In this document: piece after piece, positions 31,170 through 43,729 of the stretch
Numbering within the stretch: position 1 is the first letter of the stretch
Layout: each line of letters begins with the position of its first letter
Notes under the pieces: generated by a model
Databases searched by the model: none
What the model was told of the DNA's origin: nothing
The model's input: only the letters and a program-made list of their open reading frames with translations
Program-made: the position numbers and the translations under genes
Assembly: GCA_014529385.2 (NCBI GenBank)
Contig: CM043955.1
Coordinates: 153,064,140-153,128,139 of the forward strand
Direction of reading: 5' to 3'
Source: Adiantum capillus-veneris
Taxonomy: Eukaryota; Streptophyta; Polypodiopsida; Polypodiales; Pteridaceae
DNA length: 64,000 nucleotides

Positions 31170-31949
31170 TGTTAGGAAATAAGACGTAGCTAAATAGATA
31201 ATTGAGTAGATTACTTAATGGAGAGAGACAGATTTATATACACGAGATTATAGAGTAGAGAGAGAGAGAGAGAATACACACGATATACGTGGTTCACCCA
31301 ATGTGGGCTACGTCCACGAGAAAGCAGCCACTCAATGGCTTTAGTACTTCAAAACAAGAAGTAGTTTACAAAGGGATTATACCCTTAATGGAGCTCCCGA
31401 TTTGCTTCACTCTCACCACCTCACACTCACCTTGTTGCATCAACTTCACACCATGAAATGTGTGTAGAAATGGCCTCCTTTTATAGGCCAAAAGGGCTTC
31501 CCTCTCTTATGAGAGACAGCCATGTGTAGCCGCCCTTGTGCGAATAAGTCCAAATCAGACCCTCCAATCCGCCCATGTGTGGTCGCCCTTGAGAAGACAA
31601 GTCCGCTTTTGAATTCGGCCACCGGCCACCGGCCATTGACTTCCGACCACCGGCCATCGGCCATTGACTACCGGCCACCGGCCAACCGACCGGTTGTTTT
31701 CCGACCACTTTCTGGCCGCCGGCCGGCCATAATATTCCGGCGAAAAAGAATATTCTGGCAAAAAAAAGTCTCCAGGGCCTCCGCCCCTGAGGCCTTTAAA
31801 GTTGCCCCTGATTCTTCTCCGTGAAAATTTTGGTTTCCGGTGAGTGATTTTCCTTCACGCACGATGGCTTCTCCTCATAATGGGGGCCTTACAAATGTGC
31901 GCTTTTACCACAAAAAATTACAAGGGTAAATCAGGCTCCATACTTAACA
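31170..31949 (-). repeat. Copia-2 LTR, right (5' LTR of the element)
   Basis: 780-bp partner of the left LTR. One extra CCACCGGC unit in the GC-rich minisatellite at about 31620-31640 and a one-base indel account for the length difference. Confidence 0.95.
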
Positions 31950-33107
31950 TATGCAACCTGTAAATAAGGTGACAATCAGAAATGTGGGTATAGGGCCAAT
32001 TGTCGATGAGTTTGCAGAGGCATTTGCAGGAAGGGCAATATATTCTATGGGAGATTTGTACTCTGGGTATGATCAGTTCCAACTAGCAAGGAAAGCAAGG
32101 ACCTGACTACCATGAGGACACCCTTGGGTTTAGTAAGGATGTGCACCTTACCTCAGGGGGCAACGAATTCAGTTGCACAGACGATGAATGGTATGAACAA
32201 AGTCCTACGTGACTTCATACCACAAACTACAATGCCTTTCCTTGATGATGTGCCAATCAAAGGATGTGATGTAAGTGATAAAGATGTGGCTCTAGACTCG
32301 AGGGGGTGCCGAAAGTATGTGGCAAACCCTATCAATGATTGTGATAATATCTTGTCAAGGCTGGAAGAGGTGAACCTTACCTTGTCTGGCCAAAAGTCAG
32401 TGTTTGGTGTGAATGAAGTTCTTATTGTGGGACATATGTGCGGGCCATATGGTAGAATGCATTGTCCTGCAAAGATTGATGTAATCCAAAGAATGAAAGA
32501 GAAATGTATAAATGTCACTGAGGTTCGAAGGTTCTTGGGTGCATGCGTATTTTATGTTATCTGGATTCCGCATTATGCACATGTAGCAGAGCCTTTGTAT
32601 CAGCTTTTGAGAAAGAACAAAAAGTTTCAATGGGAAGAAATGCATACCCATGCCATGAGGAAATTAAAGAAGTTGCTGCTTATGTCTCCAACTTTGAGGA
32701 AAGCAAACTATGAATGTGAAAGATATGTAATTGTGACAGTGGATACTAGCCCCACAAGAATTGGATGGGCGATTGGGCAAGATGATAATGATGGCAAGAG
32801 ATATGTGGTGAGGTTTGGAGCAAAAGTACTAAGTGCTCGTCAACGCCACTATCCACAGGTAAAAAGAGAGTTATGGGGAGTAGTCACAGCTTTGAAATGT
32901 GACAAAGAGTATTTGATAGGAGAAAATGTAATAGTGGAGACTGATTGTCTACCCCTTCTTGGAATGATAACAAGTTGCTCAACTCCTGACATTGCTATGT
33001 TGAGATGGATTGCCTACATAAAGTCCTTGAATCCAGAATTTAAGCATATTGCAGGGAAAGATAATCCAGTTGCAGATATGCTTTCAAGAGCAAGGTATGA
33101 AAAATAA
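31950..33107 (+). pseudogene. Gypsy reverse transcriptase (continued) and RNase H
   Basis: RT resumes with QPVNKVTIRNVGIGPIVDEF and the catalytic block AIYSMGDLYSGYDQFQL. A stop/frameshift follows near 32100 (KART, stop), then MRTPLGLVRMCTLPQGATNS and the second catalytic motif PFLDDVPIKGC (FLDD for YxDD). RNase H reads VTVDTSPTRIGWAI, RQRHYPQVKRELWG, VETDCLPLLGM and HIAGKDNPVADMLSR. Apart from the lesion near 32100 the frame is open to 33107. Confidence 0.88.
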
Positions 33108-34639
33108 GAAGACATGGTTGTCGAGGGCAATGATGTAGGCACACAGTTCTATAGTATCTCTCATGCCAAGGGTAATCATGTTTGCCAGTCAAATGCACTT
33201 GAGTCGTTTACAGAGGACCTGTATCAAGGTGATTGGTTGCTCATTGGACGCTATCTGAGCACTTTGACAAGGCCAGAAGGGTGGACTGATCAAGAGTTCA
33301 AAAGAATACGGAGAAAGGCCTATGGATACTTTTTGAAAGATGGGTACTTATGGAAGCGTCCAAAACAAAGAAATGGAATGCCAATGAGAGTTGTGAATGA
33401 TAAGGACGCTCAAAATGAGCTTATGAAAAAGTTTCATGAGAGTCTTTATGCTGGACATAGAGGTGTATGGGCCACCTTTACTAAAATGAAAGAGAGGTAT
33501 TGGTGGAAAGGTATGTATAAAGATGTATCTCACTTTGTGGAGTCCTGTGAAACCTGTCAAATGTATTCAAATGTACGTCATCGTGATGGGTTGCACCCTA
33601 CTTACCCATTGGCCATGCATTACAAGTGGGTAGTAGATCTGGTTACAATGCCATTGGGCTAATGGAAAATGAGATACATAGTGCTTGCATGAGAAGACTT
33701 AACCAATCAAGTTGAAGGTCGTGCTCTAAGAACAAAAAGCAAAGAAGGGGTATGTAAGTTCCTCTTGGATGATGTAATTAGCCGTTATGGTTGTGTTGGG
33801 AAAATAACAGCGGACAGGGGTGAGTTGGATGCTGACAAAGCAAGGGAGTTTTTCTCTAGATTGGGTATTAAACTTGCTCTCACTCCTGCATATAATCCTG
33901 AGGAAAATGGTAAATCAGAGCGTGGGCATTCTCCTATCATTAAAGCTTTAGCTAAGGCCTGCAAAGGTAAAATGGGAGAGTGGCCTAGGTTGTTGCCTTA
34001 TGCTTTATGGGCTGATCGTACAACTCATAGCTCGGTTACTGGTTATATGCCTTTTGAGTTGATGTATGGTCAGAAACCTATAATGCCAATTGAGGATGTA
34101 ATTCCCACATGGAATGTATTACCTTGGGAAGATGGATTGAGTAGGGAAGACCTTCTTACTTTGCGCATACAACAGTTAGAAAGAAGGCCCCAAGATATTG
34201 AGATTGCAGTAGCACGATTAAAAGATGCAAGGTTAAAGAATAAGGACATATTCGACAAGAGGCATAGGCTCATACCTAAAGCTATTGAGGAAGGTGATTG
34301 GGTGTTGGTGTATGACAATAGTCTTGAAAACCAACATTCAACAATAAGAAAGCTTTCAAAGAGAGGGTTTGGTCCTTATGTGGTTCAACATGTACATGGA
34401 ATGCAACTTATACCTTGCATGAATTAGATGGGACAAAAATGAAGATTCCCATTGCAGGGAAAAGAATCAAGTTATTCAAAAGAAGAGGTGATAAAGATCC
34501 CTTTGATTCACAGGAAGGTCAAAATGAAGGCTCTAATGAAAATGGTATGGATGTGGATGAAGAACAAGAGAATGATGCGTTAGATTTTGTTGCAAGCGAT
34601 GATGAAATCGACATGTATGTTGACTTAGATGAAGACTGA
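33108..34639 (+). pseudogene. Gypsy integrase and C-terminal region
   Basis: The integrase has an H2C2 zinc domain (HESLYAGHRGVW...CETCQMYS) and the DDE core: WVVDLVTMP, ITADRGELDADKAREFF and NPEENGKSERGHSP. In-frame stops near 33661 (TAA) and 33690 (TGA) interrupt between the first and second Asp. The C-terminus (YGQKPIMPIEDVIPTWNVLP, DWVLVYDNSLENQ) ends after a frame change near 34420 in a very acidic tail (DEIDMYVDLDED). No chromodomain was recognised. Confidence 0.87.
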
Positions 34640-34682
34640 ACCTGCAAAAGATATCTGCGGCACATGCCGGAGGATGTGCAGG

Positions 34683-34697
34683 TTTGGAGGGGGTGGA
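34683..34697 (+). promoter_or_regulatory. Gypsy polypurine tract
   Basis: TTTGGAGGGGGTGGA immediately precedes the TG of the right LTR, as required for plus-strand priming. Confidence 0.9.
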
Positions 34698-35731
34698 TGT
34701 CGTGCAATGGCACGTTCATAATGTGAAATTAAATTATCTACCTCACTCTTAATGTTTATGATGTGTGGGACCAAATGCTACAATGTACATAGTGTGATGT
34801 ATGCGAAAACGAATGTCACGGTTGCAGTCGTGTACATACCTTGTCGGGCGGGAGAGGCCCTACACGTGGCACCATGGAATGCTTTTACACATAAATATAT
34901 GCCTAATTTTCTTTGGGAATGTACAAAGGTCAAGTGTTTCGAAGTGGCACGCTCGTTTTGCCTAGAAAGTTCAATGCGGGCAATCTCGGCCAAAAATAGC
35001 AGGTTTTGTGCGCTGGAGTGAAAGACGTATCCAAAGTGCTTACCAAGTGGTAAAATGAGTTTCAACATGAAATTTGATCCCAATGGGGTTTTTCCACAAT
35101 TTTAGGGATTTTTCACAGCTCGATTGGGCTTTTTACGGACAAAAAGTGACATTTTTGGGCTAAAAATGGCTAAAAATGGCCAAAAATAGCCTTAAAAATG
35201 CTCAAAATAGCTCAAAATTCCACATCAACGATGCTATCATTGTTGATCAAGTTGTGTGGGAATTTGTAGAGCCAATAATGAGCTCATTTGGGTACATGAG
35301 CAAGGAGATACAACCATTCCGTTACAAGGTGCTAGTGCAGTCCCGTGCTGCTTCCACTACATGGTTGAGGCTGTGAGGCCTCCAATTAGGGTTTTTCCTC
35401 CTCAAATAACTACTTCGGCTTCTCCAATGAAGTACTGAAGCTTCCATGAAATGGTCACGACGAAGAATCGAAGCATAAATTTAGGGTTTTTAACAGGTCG
35501 AATGAGCACTGCATCTGTGCAATTGGGAGCGAGGCTACACCTAATCTTCACACACACAAGAGTTTTGAGTTAGTATTGGTTCTTTTTCAAAGTGGATATT
35601 TCATGGCTGGAGTTTTGTTCTTTTTTAGTGTGTTTTTGGCTTCAAATCCTCTACACCTTACTTTATTTTGCTACGAATCCTCACAGTCAAAGGCCCGACG
35701 CTTTCCTAGTCGCACTGCGCACTTCTTGACA
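34698..35731 (+). repeat. Gypsy 3' LTR
   Basis: 1034 bp, identical in length to the 5' LTR, TG...CA. It is followed by GCGC. Confidence 0.95.
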
Positions 35732-36111
35732 GCGCTTTCATGTACGATAGGTACATTAAAGTTGTAGTTTGAAAGGCCAAAAAAGAGTGAAAGGAATCTA
35801 GATACTCATCAAGGCTCCCTTGATGTTGACTATTATCGCCAGCCTGCAAGAAAAAATACTTGCCCTATATGTCCCAATAAAAAAGGACATGCCCATTAGC
35901 CTAAGAAAAGGTCCATCGTGTCAAACTCTAAAGCCCTTTTCTCTTATATAAGGTTCTAATATGCAATGCTTTTTGCTCTTAGGTATGCACATTTTTTTGC
36001 CCATTTAATGCTAGGCAAGAATTTCAAGGGCAACCAAGCTTCGGTTGATGAGGAAAGGGATTTCACATGAGAGGATAGAAGACCTTAGCTAACTATAGTA
36101 GCACTATTCCA

Positions 36112-37434
36112 TTGGGCCAAAGACTAGTGGCACATTTTTGGACACACCTAAACATGCCAGGTCCTCTCACTTTGTCAAAAGAGCATGTAAAGCTTGAGAG
36201 TGGAGAAAATAATATGGGAGAGCATGTTTATGCTATTGATCATGAGGTTTTTGAGTTCTACAAGGGTGTTATGTCTACTTCTCAATTGCAAAGAGACATC
36301 GGTTCCAAGATTTCACCAGTATTTATCAAATAGGATCTCCAAGACAACATCCATCACCGGGCAATTACTACTGATATTGTTAGATGCCTTCCAATGCAAA
36401 CCAACATTACCAATTCCCTTAGTCAATCTTGAGAAGTAATGCAAGTTTGCGAGCTTCTATTATAGTATGATGGATATATTGCTTTTGAGAAGCTACCACA
36501 ATGTGATGACTCAAGCATGTATGGCATGGAACAACGATTTGATCGACATTCTTGGACAAAATATGTGACTTGCAATAGTGACTTATTTAAAGTTGTAGTG
36601 CGCTTTAGTAAGTGTTGCGGCCACTTGTGGTGTATTAATGCAGATTGTGGCTACATCCTTAGGAGCAAGCTTCCCAGTGAAATTCAATGGAGGGGTCGAT
36701 TGGCTCGAGCCCTTCAAAAGGATTGATTGATCAAGAGTTTGTCAAATTGGTTTGTGTCCATTGTTGTCAAATGCTAGAATGCATCAATGCATGTGTTGTA
36801 ATCATCTATTGTTGCATCGCAATTTGGAGAAAAACATTGTCAGTAGATGTGAAATTCATCTAGGTTATCACAAACATCACATAGTTTTGGGTAAAAGTAG
36901 AACCGATGACAAGGTGATCTCTGATACTTTGCTTGAATGGGTAGCTCTCCAGCCTTTGACAATTACGATGCAATTGGAGAGGTCAACAACAAAAGATATA
37001 GTGATGGATAAGCTTATGGATCTTAGCTCTTTTGTAGACACTCCCTTGGGAGAAGAAGAGTTTTCTAGTTTCTTGATACTGTGACTCCACTATCTAACAA
37101 GAGTTGAGGGCAAAAAATCTTGGGAACTGTCAGAAAAGCAAAGGGTATTACATCAATGGGTCTTGAAATTCAATTTTCCTTGGTCCTCAATGCATCACAT
37201 GTGTTCCATGACAGTACAACTAGGTCATTGGAGAAAGGGGTTACTTATGTTGTCACCCTTGTCGAATTCCCTCATTGTACTTGTGAGGATTTCGAAATGT
37301 AGGACAACAAACATGTGTGCCTTGCAAACACATCTAATTTATGTGCTTTTACGTCCTTGATTTGGAACCCATTTCCCATGATCAGTTTGTGCATCATGCT
37401 ACACTCACAAAGGTGGAGTTATTTCGAGCTTTGG
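36112..37434 (+). pseudogene. Cysteine-rich / SWIM-like zinc-finger gene remnant
   Basis: Coding-like blocks in changing frames: PLGQRLVAHFWTHLNMPGPL and HEVFEFYKGVMSTSQLQRDI (36100-36330), FSKCCGHLWCINADCGYILR (36600-36665), a His/Cys-rich MHQCMCCNHLLLHRN segment followed by HLGYHKHHIVLGKSRTDDKV (36780-36910), then TYVVTLVEFPHCTCEDFE (37245-37300). The last has the CxC start of a SWIM zinc finger with an imperfect second half (KHVC). SWIM domains occur in MULE-type transposases, FAR1-like proteins and others. I cannot decide which of these this is. At least five stops or frameshifts break it. 35732-36111 before it holds nothing recognised. Confidence 0.4.
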
Positions 37435-37683
37435 TAGGTATCCAAGTGGCCTCATAGACTTTCTTGAAGTTTGTTAGTTCTAACCTTTTTTGGTGTTTTT
37501 GAAGCATCCATAATCAACCGCTTTATATGGTGACTTGGGAATTTGTTAATGCCTCAATATGTGAGGAGGTTTGATATTTTGAAGCCTCCGTTGCACTCCC
37601 ATCAATTTATCAAGGGTGTTGCTCATATTCTCTTGGAAATTGGCTTCGCTTGGTTTTCTTTGCTTGTTAATTTGAAAACCCCA

Positions 37684-38380
37684 CTAAGAGAAGCTCTTTT
37701 TTATTAAGGAGAACCCTTGGTGCATTGTTTTCTTTGAACACTTCCTTCTTCTCCTCAAAATTGAGTTTTGGGTAGTCAGCTGATCCAACTTCTTTTTTTG
37801 CATCGTCATAATCATCCCATCCTTTTCTTGCTCTATTTGATGTTTTAGAATGAGGTCTTTGAGAAAAAAAGATGTTTCCTTTTTGTACTCTTCAATGTGG
37901 TTCTTGGCATGTTCCAATTCTTCCTACAAACTAGTCAACTCAATGATTCCTCTTGCCAGTAGCATTGACAATTGTGTTCCACCCTGTGTGTATGGTAGAC
38001 ACGCATCCATGAGTGATAATTTACTGATCAGTATGATATATTTCATAAACCGTCAAGGGAGCCTGGTAGGGCACCAATAGTTTTTCATAGGTATTCAAAA
38101 CTAGGTTGCCCACCATAAGCTTCTTTTAAATATGTTGAAGACACTCCAGTGCTAGAGGTTTACACAATGCTAACTACCACAACCTTCTTTGAAGTATTGG
38201 CTTGTGCATGTTACTTCCCTTTTTTGCTCGTAGTCTCTAGAGGGGTACTAGGTAGCTCAATAGCCTTATCAGATGTAGTCCTCTTGACATGATTCTCTCC
38301 AAATTGAGCCTTCTTCAAATCAGTCCATACTATTGTTGTCTTCGGCTTAGCCTTAAATTGCACTAGCTCTAAACTGCCTA
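37684..38380 (-). pseudogene. Coiled-coil protein remnant
   Basis: The minus strand reads KTTIVWTDLKKAQFGENHVK, ATTSDKAIELPSTPLETTS-like text, YLKEAYGGQPSFEYL in mixed frames, and an open coiled-coil block at 37917-37684 with EHAKNHIEEYKKETSFFLKD and KKKLDQLTTQNSILRRRRKC. Heptad-like Leu/Ile spacing is visible. No family is recognised, and stops separate the blocks. Confidence 0.35.
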
Positions 38381-38472
38381 CCTCCAATTGTTTTGTAGGC
38401 TCGGCAAGGCAAGTGGTTGGAGCAAGTGGCTGGAGCCGAAATTGCAGGCCAGAGCAAGATCCGATAGAGAAG

Positions 38473-38794
<322 letters not shown>

Positions 38795-41166
38795 TGTGTG
38801 TTTGTTTTGGAGGCATGGTATGTAGCACTGTAGCTCCAAAGGCGGCCAGAGATTCAGACCAAGCCAAATTAGGTTGAAGGCTCCTATGGGGTCATTGAGT
38901 GTGGGGTTAGGAAGACGTTGGATAGTGTGGATGTTATCGAGCCAGTGTGTGTTTGACTATTGCGAGCATTGAGCCAGGAAAGTGGTGTGGAGAGCCCGTC
39001 CAAGGCGGGACTAGCGAGCCACCTGTGTCGCACTATTGCTGCATTCAAGGAGCCAAGGCCCCACTTGAAACCTGTGCTCACTCCCTGCGAGTTGCTGGCG
39101 ACCCTCCACACCATAGAATGCGCTTAACACAACCCGCTGCCAGTGTGTGAGAGCATATACCAGCTGCAGGCTTGGCAAAAAAATGAGGCTAGCAAAGTTC
39201 GATTTTTTTTTTTCCTTCTCCTTTTGTTTTATAAGAAAAAAAGCTTATGGGGCTCATTTCCAAGGCAATCACCTATAGTAGTGTAATAAAGTTCAAACCA
39301 AAACTTTTTTGGTCACGAGGGTCTGCATTGGTCATTAAAACCTTAAAGAATCATGGATTGATGTTCCATGGTATACACAACCATGCAACCAATTTAGGCT
39401 TCTATTGCAATATACCGCACATATTCGATTGAAAAATTCAACATAATCCAGTGATAAATGCAATCCCTTCTAAGCCAATGCTAACACACACAAATTTAAA
39501 ATCTATCCTCCCTTTGTGCACCTCATGAGTCCACTTCCTATCCACATTTCTTCAAATTGGAGTTCATGTACCATCTATCAGAAAAAAATTCGAGCTTCAA
39601 TTCAAAATCGATGCAATTTATTAGTCGTTTTCATACATCCCCTCATTAGCCATTCCAAATTCAATTGTAATAATTGCAACATAGGTTGCTCATGAGGCAT
39701 ATCTATTAGCCCCAATCATAAAAACCCATTGGGATCCATCATTTTGGTTTGCAAGCGTATACCTGAATGAATTTTGGGTGCAATTAGACACACAAATGAA
39801 TGCAAAATTGTCATGTTCATCACATTCTTCAATCATTAGCATGGCAATACACTAAAATTATCCACAATTGAGCTTGATTGAGTGATCTATCTCAATATTT
39901 TGAGCGAATATTGTGACACACACATCAAGTATTTGGCCAATTCATCATCATAATTACCAATTATTCATTCAAAAATTATATGCAAAAATTACATCAATTC
40001 CACATTGCAATGCTGAAATTGCAAACTCAATCAAACATAAGTGAATGCATGCATGCTCAATTTTCCAAAAAATAACCCTATTTTGACTCAATCAAGCAGT
40101 GCACACACTCAAAAATTAAGCACAAAAATTCAGGCTTACACCTAATGATTACACACACTTTTCATGCACATTTCACAATCAAAAAGAATTTTGGTGCCCC
40201 AATTGACCATCAATCATTGAAATCAAGTGGTCTTGGATGGGCCACACACTCAAATTTTGCCCAATTTTTTGGCATTTAAGCTTATCCAATGATTGAATTA
40301 GCCTAGCATACACATCAATTTCATGATTGAATACTCATATATCATCAATTCCATCAATTTCTATGCATGCACACACTCAAAATTAGGTGCACACTTGAAT
40401 TTTTTGGCAGTTTTCTCCCTCTTTGGTGCATTATACACACAATGATTTTTATGTACACACATGAATTCTTGTTGCAAATTAAACTTATTCTTGGCATACA
40501 CATCATTCATTAGTCAAAATTGACCATCAATTTCATTACAAAACAATCAAATTAGGCTCTCAAAGTATGTCAATTGAAATACACACCTAATTTTAGCAAT
40601 GAATTAGCAACACATTGGAACCAAATTAACCACCCAAAAATTGAATGGAGTAGGTCAATGCACTTACAATTGATTGCACCCAAGCTAATCCTTGCTCCAC
40701 ATGATGATTCCATCATGCACATACATATGTGGCTCTTCCAAATTAGCCCAAAAATTTCCCATTGTAGGCTAAACATCAAACACTCATATCATCAAATTAG
40801 GCATGGATTAGCACAATTAACTTGATAAAAGTGTCGATTCCACTTCTTATAAGGGGATTGAATATACATTACACTTCAAATGTTAGCGATTAGGTTAGCA
40901 AAGTTAGTCAAAAATTAATAAAAATTAGCATGAAATTAGTACAATTAGCATGGAAATGAAGCAAAATTAGCAACGGTTAGTGAGAAGTTAGTGAAATTGG
41001 GGGTGAATTGGGGGTTTCGGGTATTCATAACTCAACAATTAGCTTCAATTCCTTTACAACATCATCAAATCAAACAAAAATTGAGTTACACACACTCAAA
41101 AACCGATGAAATTAGTAATGAAACTACTCTATTCTAAACATCCTATACTCACTAGATTAGGTTATT
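38795..41166. other. AT-rich non-coding DNA, possibly leader of a minus-strand LTR element
   Basis: About 2.4 kb with no gene signature. It is dominated by short words such as caaaaatt, attagca and cacacactca. Because a minus-strand primer site and LTR lie at its right edge, the part nearest 41166 would be the 5' leader of that element. 38890-39140 is GC-richer but also has no recognised gene. Confidence 0.6.
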
Positions 41167-41186
41167 GATCCCCTACAACGGCGCCA
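41167..41186 (-). promoter_or_regulatory. tRNA-Asp-type primer binding site (minus strand)
   Basis: The minus strand reads TGGCGCCGTTGTAGGGGATC, nearly the tRNA-Asp-complementary site TGGCGCCGTTGCCGGGGATC used by many plant Gypsy (Tat/Athila) elements. It lies two bases inside a TG-bounded sequence. Confidence 0.75.
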
Positions 41187-41188
41187 AA

Positions 41189-42173
41189 TGTTGGGAGGCA
41201 TTGTAGCACAAACTTATCGCAACCCACATATAATTATCAATGTGTGGATCGGCAACCCAGCTAGGGCTTGGAGGCACGAGCGTCATAGGATGCATCAAAA
41301 TAGAGAATTCAAGAGAATACCTTACCAATACAAGTAGGGATTAGCCATGGCAAGACTAACTCTAATCATACTCTAATCACTAATCAATCAACTCCTACAC
41401 ACATCAAGCCCACCAAAGTATAACTTACCATAGACTAGAAACCCAAAGCACACTAATGACAAGCACACACTAATTGCATTGGTGTTGGCCTCTCCAATCA
41501 TCACATGCCAATCAAGGCACTTCATCAATAGCTACACACATGAGGTGAATGGTGCTAGAGTTTCATAAAACCTATCCACACACAAGAAAACAATAGGGCA
41601 CACACACTAATTATAAGATTAAGAAGCAACTTATTAATCAACCTAATTAGTGATGCTAAATATCACAAATCAAATGCTCATAGAAGGGTAAGAGTGGTTA
41701 ATAGCAAGAAGTCATCACACAAACTCAAATCTAGAATAATCAGAAAGATGAAGCTACTTCATGACATAATGGAGTAGAGAAGAAGTAGACTAATGAGAAA
41801 GTAGAGATTAGATTAAGAATAGCTTCTCTAATTACAATGGATTAGCACTAGCCTCTTAAGCATGGGCATTAAGCTCAAGGCTAGGCCATCCATAGAGTGA
41901 ACACTCAAGAGAAAGAGAGATCTCAAAAGTGGATCCTCAAGAGTGGATACTCAAGAATGAAGCCTCCTTGCATAAAGGCTTCCTTTTAAAGGCTTTCACC
42001 ACAATCCCTTCTACTATGGGTTTAAGTTTGAGCCCTCTAGCTAGCATATACAGCTTTGGAAGTCCCAATGAGCCCAAGACTTATACAAAGTGAGTAGGAA
42101 ACATTATGCACATCCATTGCATATCTTTTGCTTGATGCATATTCGGTGTAGCCTATGTTAGCTGCTGCTAACA
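41189..42173 (-). repeat. LTR fragment of a tRNA-Asp-primed Gypsy element (right limit approximate)
   Basis: It starts TGTTGGGAGGCATTG directly beside the primer site. A plausible end is CTAACA at 42173, before the inverted Copia gag fragment begins. No partner LTR was found, so the limits rest on one side only. Confidence 0.5.
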
Positions 42174-42184
42174 ATCCATAGCAA

Positions 42185-43550
42185 CTGACATGCATGCATC
42201 ATGGACAACAAGATTATAGGTACACTTTTCACTAAAAGCCCATTCTACATAATATTAGCATCACAGTCTTGTTTCAAAGAAGACTCAATAATAGCTACAT
42301 TTGTAGTGGAACCAGCATTAGTAGTGGAATCAGCCTCTTTGGCCTTCAACTTAGGACACTACTTGATCAAATGATCATTAGCTTTATAATAGTGGCAATG
42401 CATCTTCTTTTGCCCTTTTCACCAGAATTCCCAGACAAATTTCTGTCAGTGGAAGCATTAAGAGTAGGTGATTTACCACTCCTGGAAGAACCATGAGAAG
42501 TGGCTACATTACTATTACCACATTTTCTTTGAGCAACAATAAAGGCCTGTTCAACTACACGCTATCTAGTCCTATTTTTTCTATAAAGTGACCCTTGCAA
42601 CAGCAATGTGCATAATGTATCAAACTTGACAACTTCAGGATTTCCTTGGGTCATAAGTCTCCAAGTACTAGCAAAAGTCTGGTAAGAATCTAGCAAAGCA
42701 TCAAGAACAGTTTGCATAAGGGAACTGTCTGAAATGACTTCACCTGCAAAAATAAGTTGCTAATCGGGACCTTGACACCAGCAAGGATAGTGTCCATGTC
42801 ATCTTCCTCATGCACAATCTCTAACTCCAGCTCTTTACGCAGCAACGCAATTTTTGCCTCATGGCGACTTGCATAAAGTCCGGCCAAAATATCCCGAGCC
42901 TGTTTGAAGATTTCATTGAACAAATGTGCGGAGTAATAGTAAGCTTCATAGACAACGCAATCAATGCATGAGCCTGGGCATCTTTTACATCCCAACGAGC
43001 TTGCTCAACCGTAGCAAAACAGCTCTGGCAGTAGCAACCCTGCCACCAAAACCTACAACATCCTCAACATTGTCTATATCCTCAGAACTAGGATGTACAT
43101 CAATGCCCTGCACAATGTTCCAAACACCCTTTGACACAAGGGAATGTTGCATCATGTAATCCCACATAGGGTAATTGTCCCCATCCAATCTGTCATCAAC
43201 AGTAAACATCTTGAACACATATGTGTTGTTGTCAGCCATGGTGAATGCTTGCACCTGATGTGAAAAGTGTCCGAAAAGAGAGAAACAAAGTGAACAACAT
43301 ATGCTATATAGCACAAACCATAGAAGATTGTATGAGACCTGTTGTACAAAAAATGACACTGATAGAAATTATACACAAAATGACAAAATAGCATGTACAG
43401 TACTGCTTGTAGTGGAAACACAGGCCGAAATGAGCCCAAATTAAAAATCTGAGCCGAGTATTTGTCGACCTGTGAATGATCACCAAAGCTCATAGAGATC
43501 AAAGAAATTGAGCAGACGTGTGTTGAAGCTGCTGGCGACTAAGCGTCCTA
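42185..43550 (-). pseudogene. Inverted Copia-1-type fragment (leader and gag)
   Basis: The minus strand matches Copia-1 from the region after its primer site, through the gag start (MADNNTYVFKMFTVDDRLDG near 43238) and ILAGLYASRHEAKIALLRKE, to a decayed zinc knuckle (CHYYKANDHLIK then stop) and the text before the protease. Deletions and stops interrupt it. Pol is absent. It is a diverged sister, not a copy of the present Copia-1. Confidence 0.85.
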
Positions 43551-43729
43551 TCATTGGTAGCCACCACTATGTGACAAGGATTAATCTCATTATTAATACT
43601 TACCATACAAGAAGCTACAATTTACACGGTTCCCTCAATAACAACAAATAGAAAATAAGTTCTAACTCATTGCTACAAAAAGAAGTTAGGGTGAATACAA
43701 TAGTCCATGCTTTTGGATGCATCACAATT

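Larger units (their letters stand above)
26714..31949 (-). mobile_element. Copia-2: nested Ty1/Copia element, inverted
   Basis: LTRs of 773 bp (26714-27486) and 780 bp (31170-31949) flank a minus-strand gag-pol. TATGC at 26709-26713 and at 31950-31954 is a perfect 5-bp target duplication. A tRNA-iMet-type primer site and a polypurine tract are in the expected minus-strand positions. The LTRs differ mainly by an 8-bp CCACCGGC unit, a one-base indel and scattered substitutions, so insertion is relatively recent. Two coding deletions make it non-autonomous. Confidence 0.97.
22393..35731 (+). mobile_element. Ty3/Gypsy LTR retrotransposon with a nested inverted Copia
   Basis: Two 1034-bp LTRs (TGTCGTGC...TTCTTGACA) in direct orientation enclose gag, protease, RT, RNase H and integrase in Gypsy order, with a polypurine tract before the right LTR. 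GCGC on both outer sides fits a 4-bp target duplication (a 5-bp reading is offset by one base). Removing the 5.2-kb nested Copia and one TATGC rejoins the RT coding sequence. Multiple in-frame stops show it is dead as a coding element. Confidence 0.93.
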
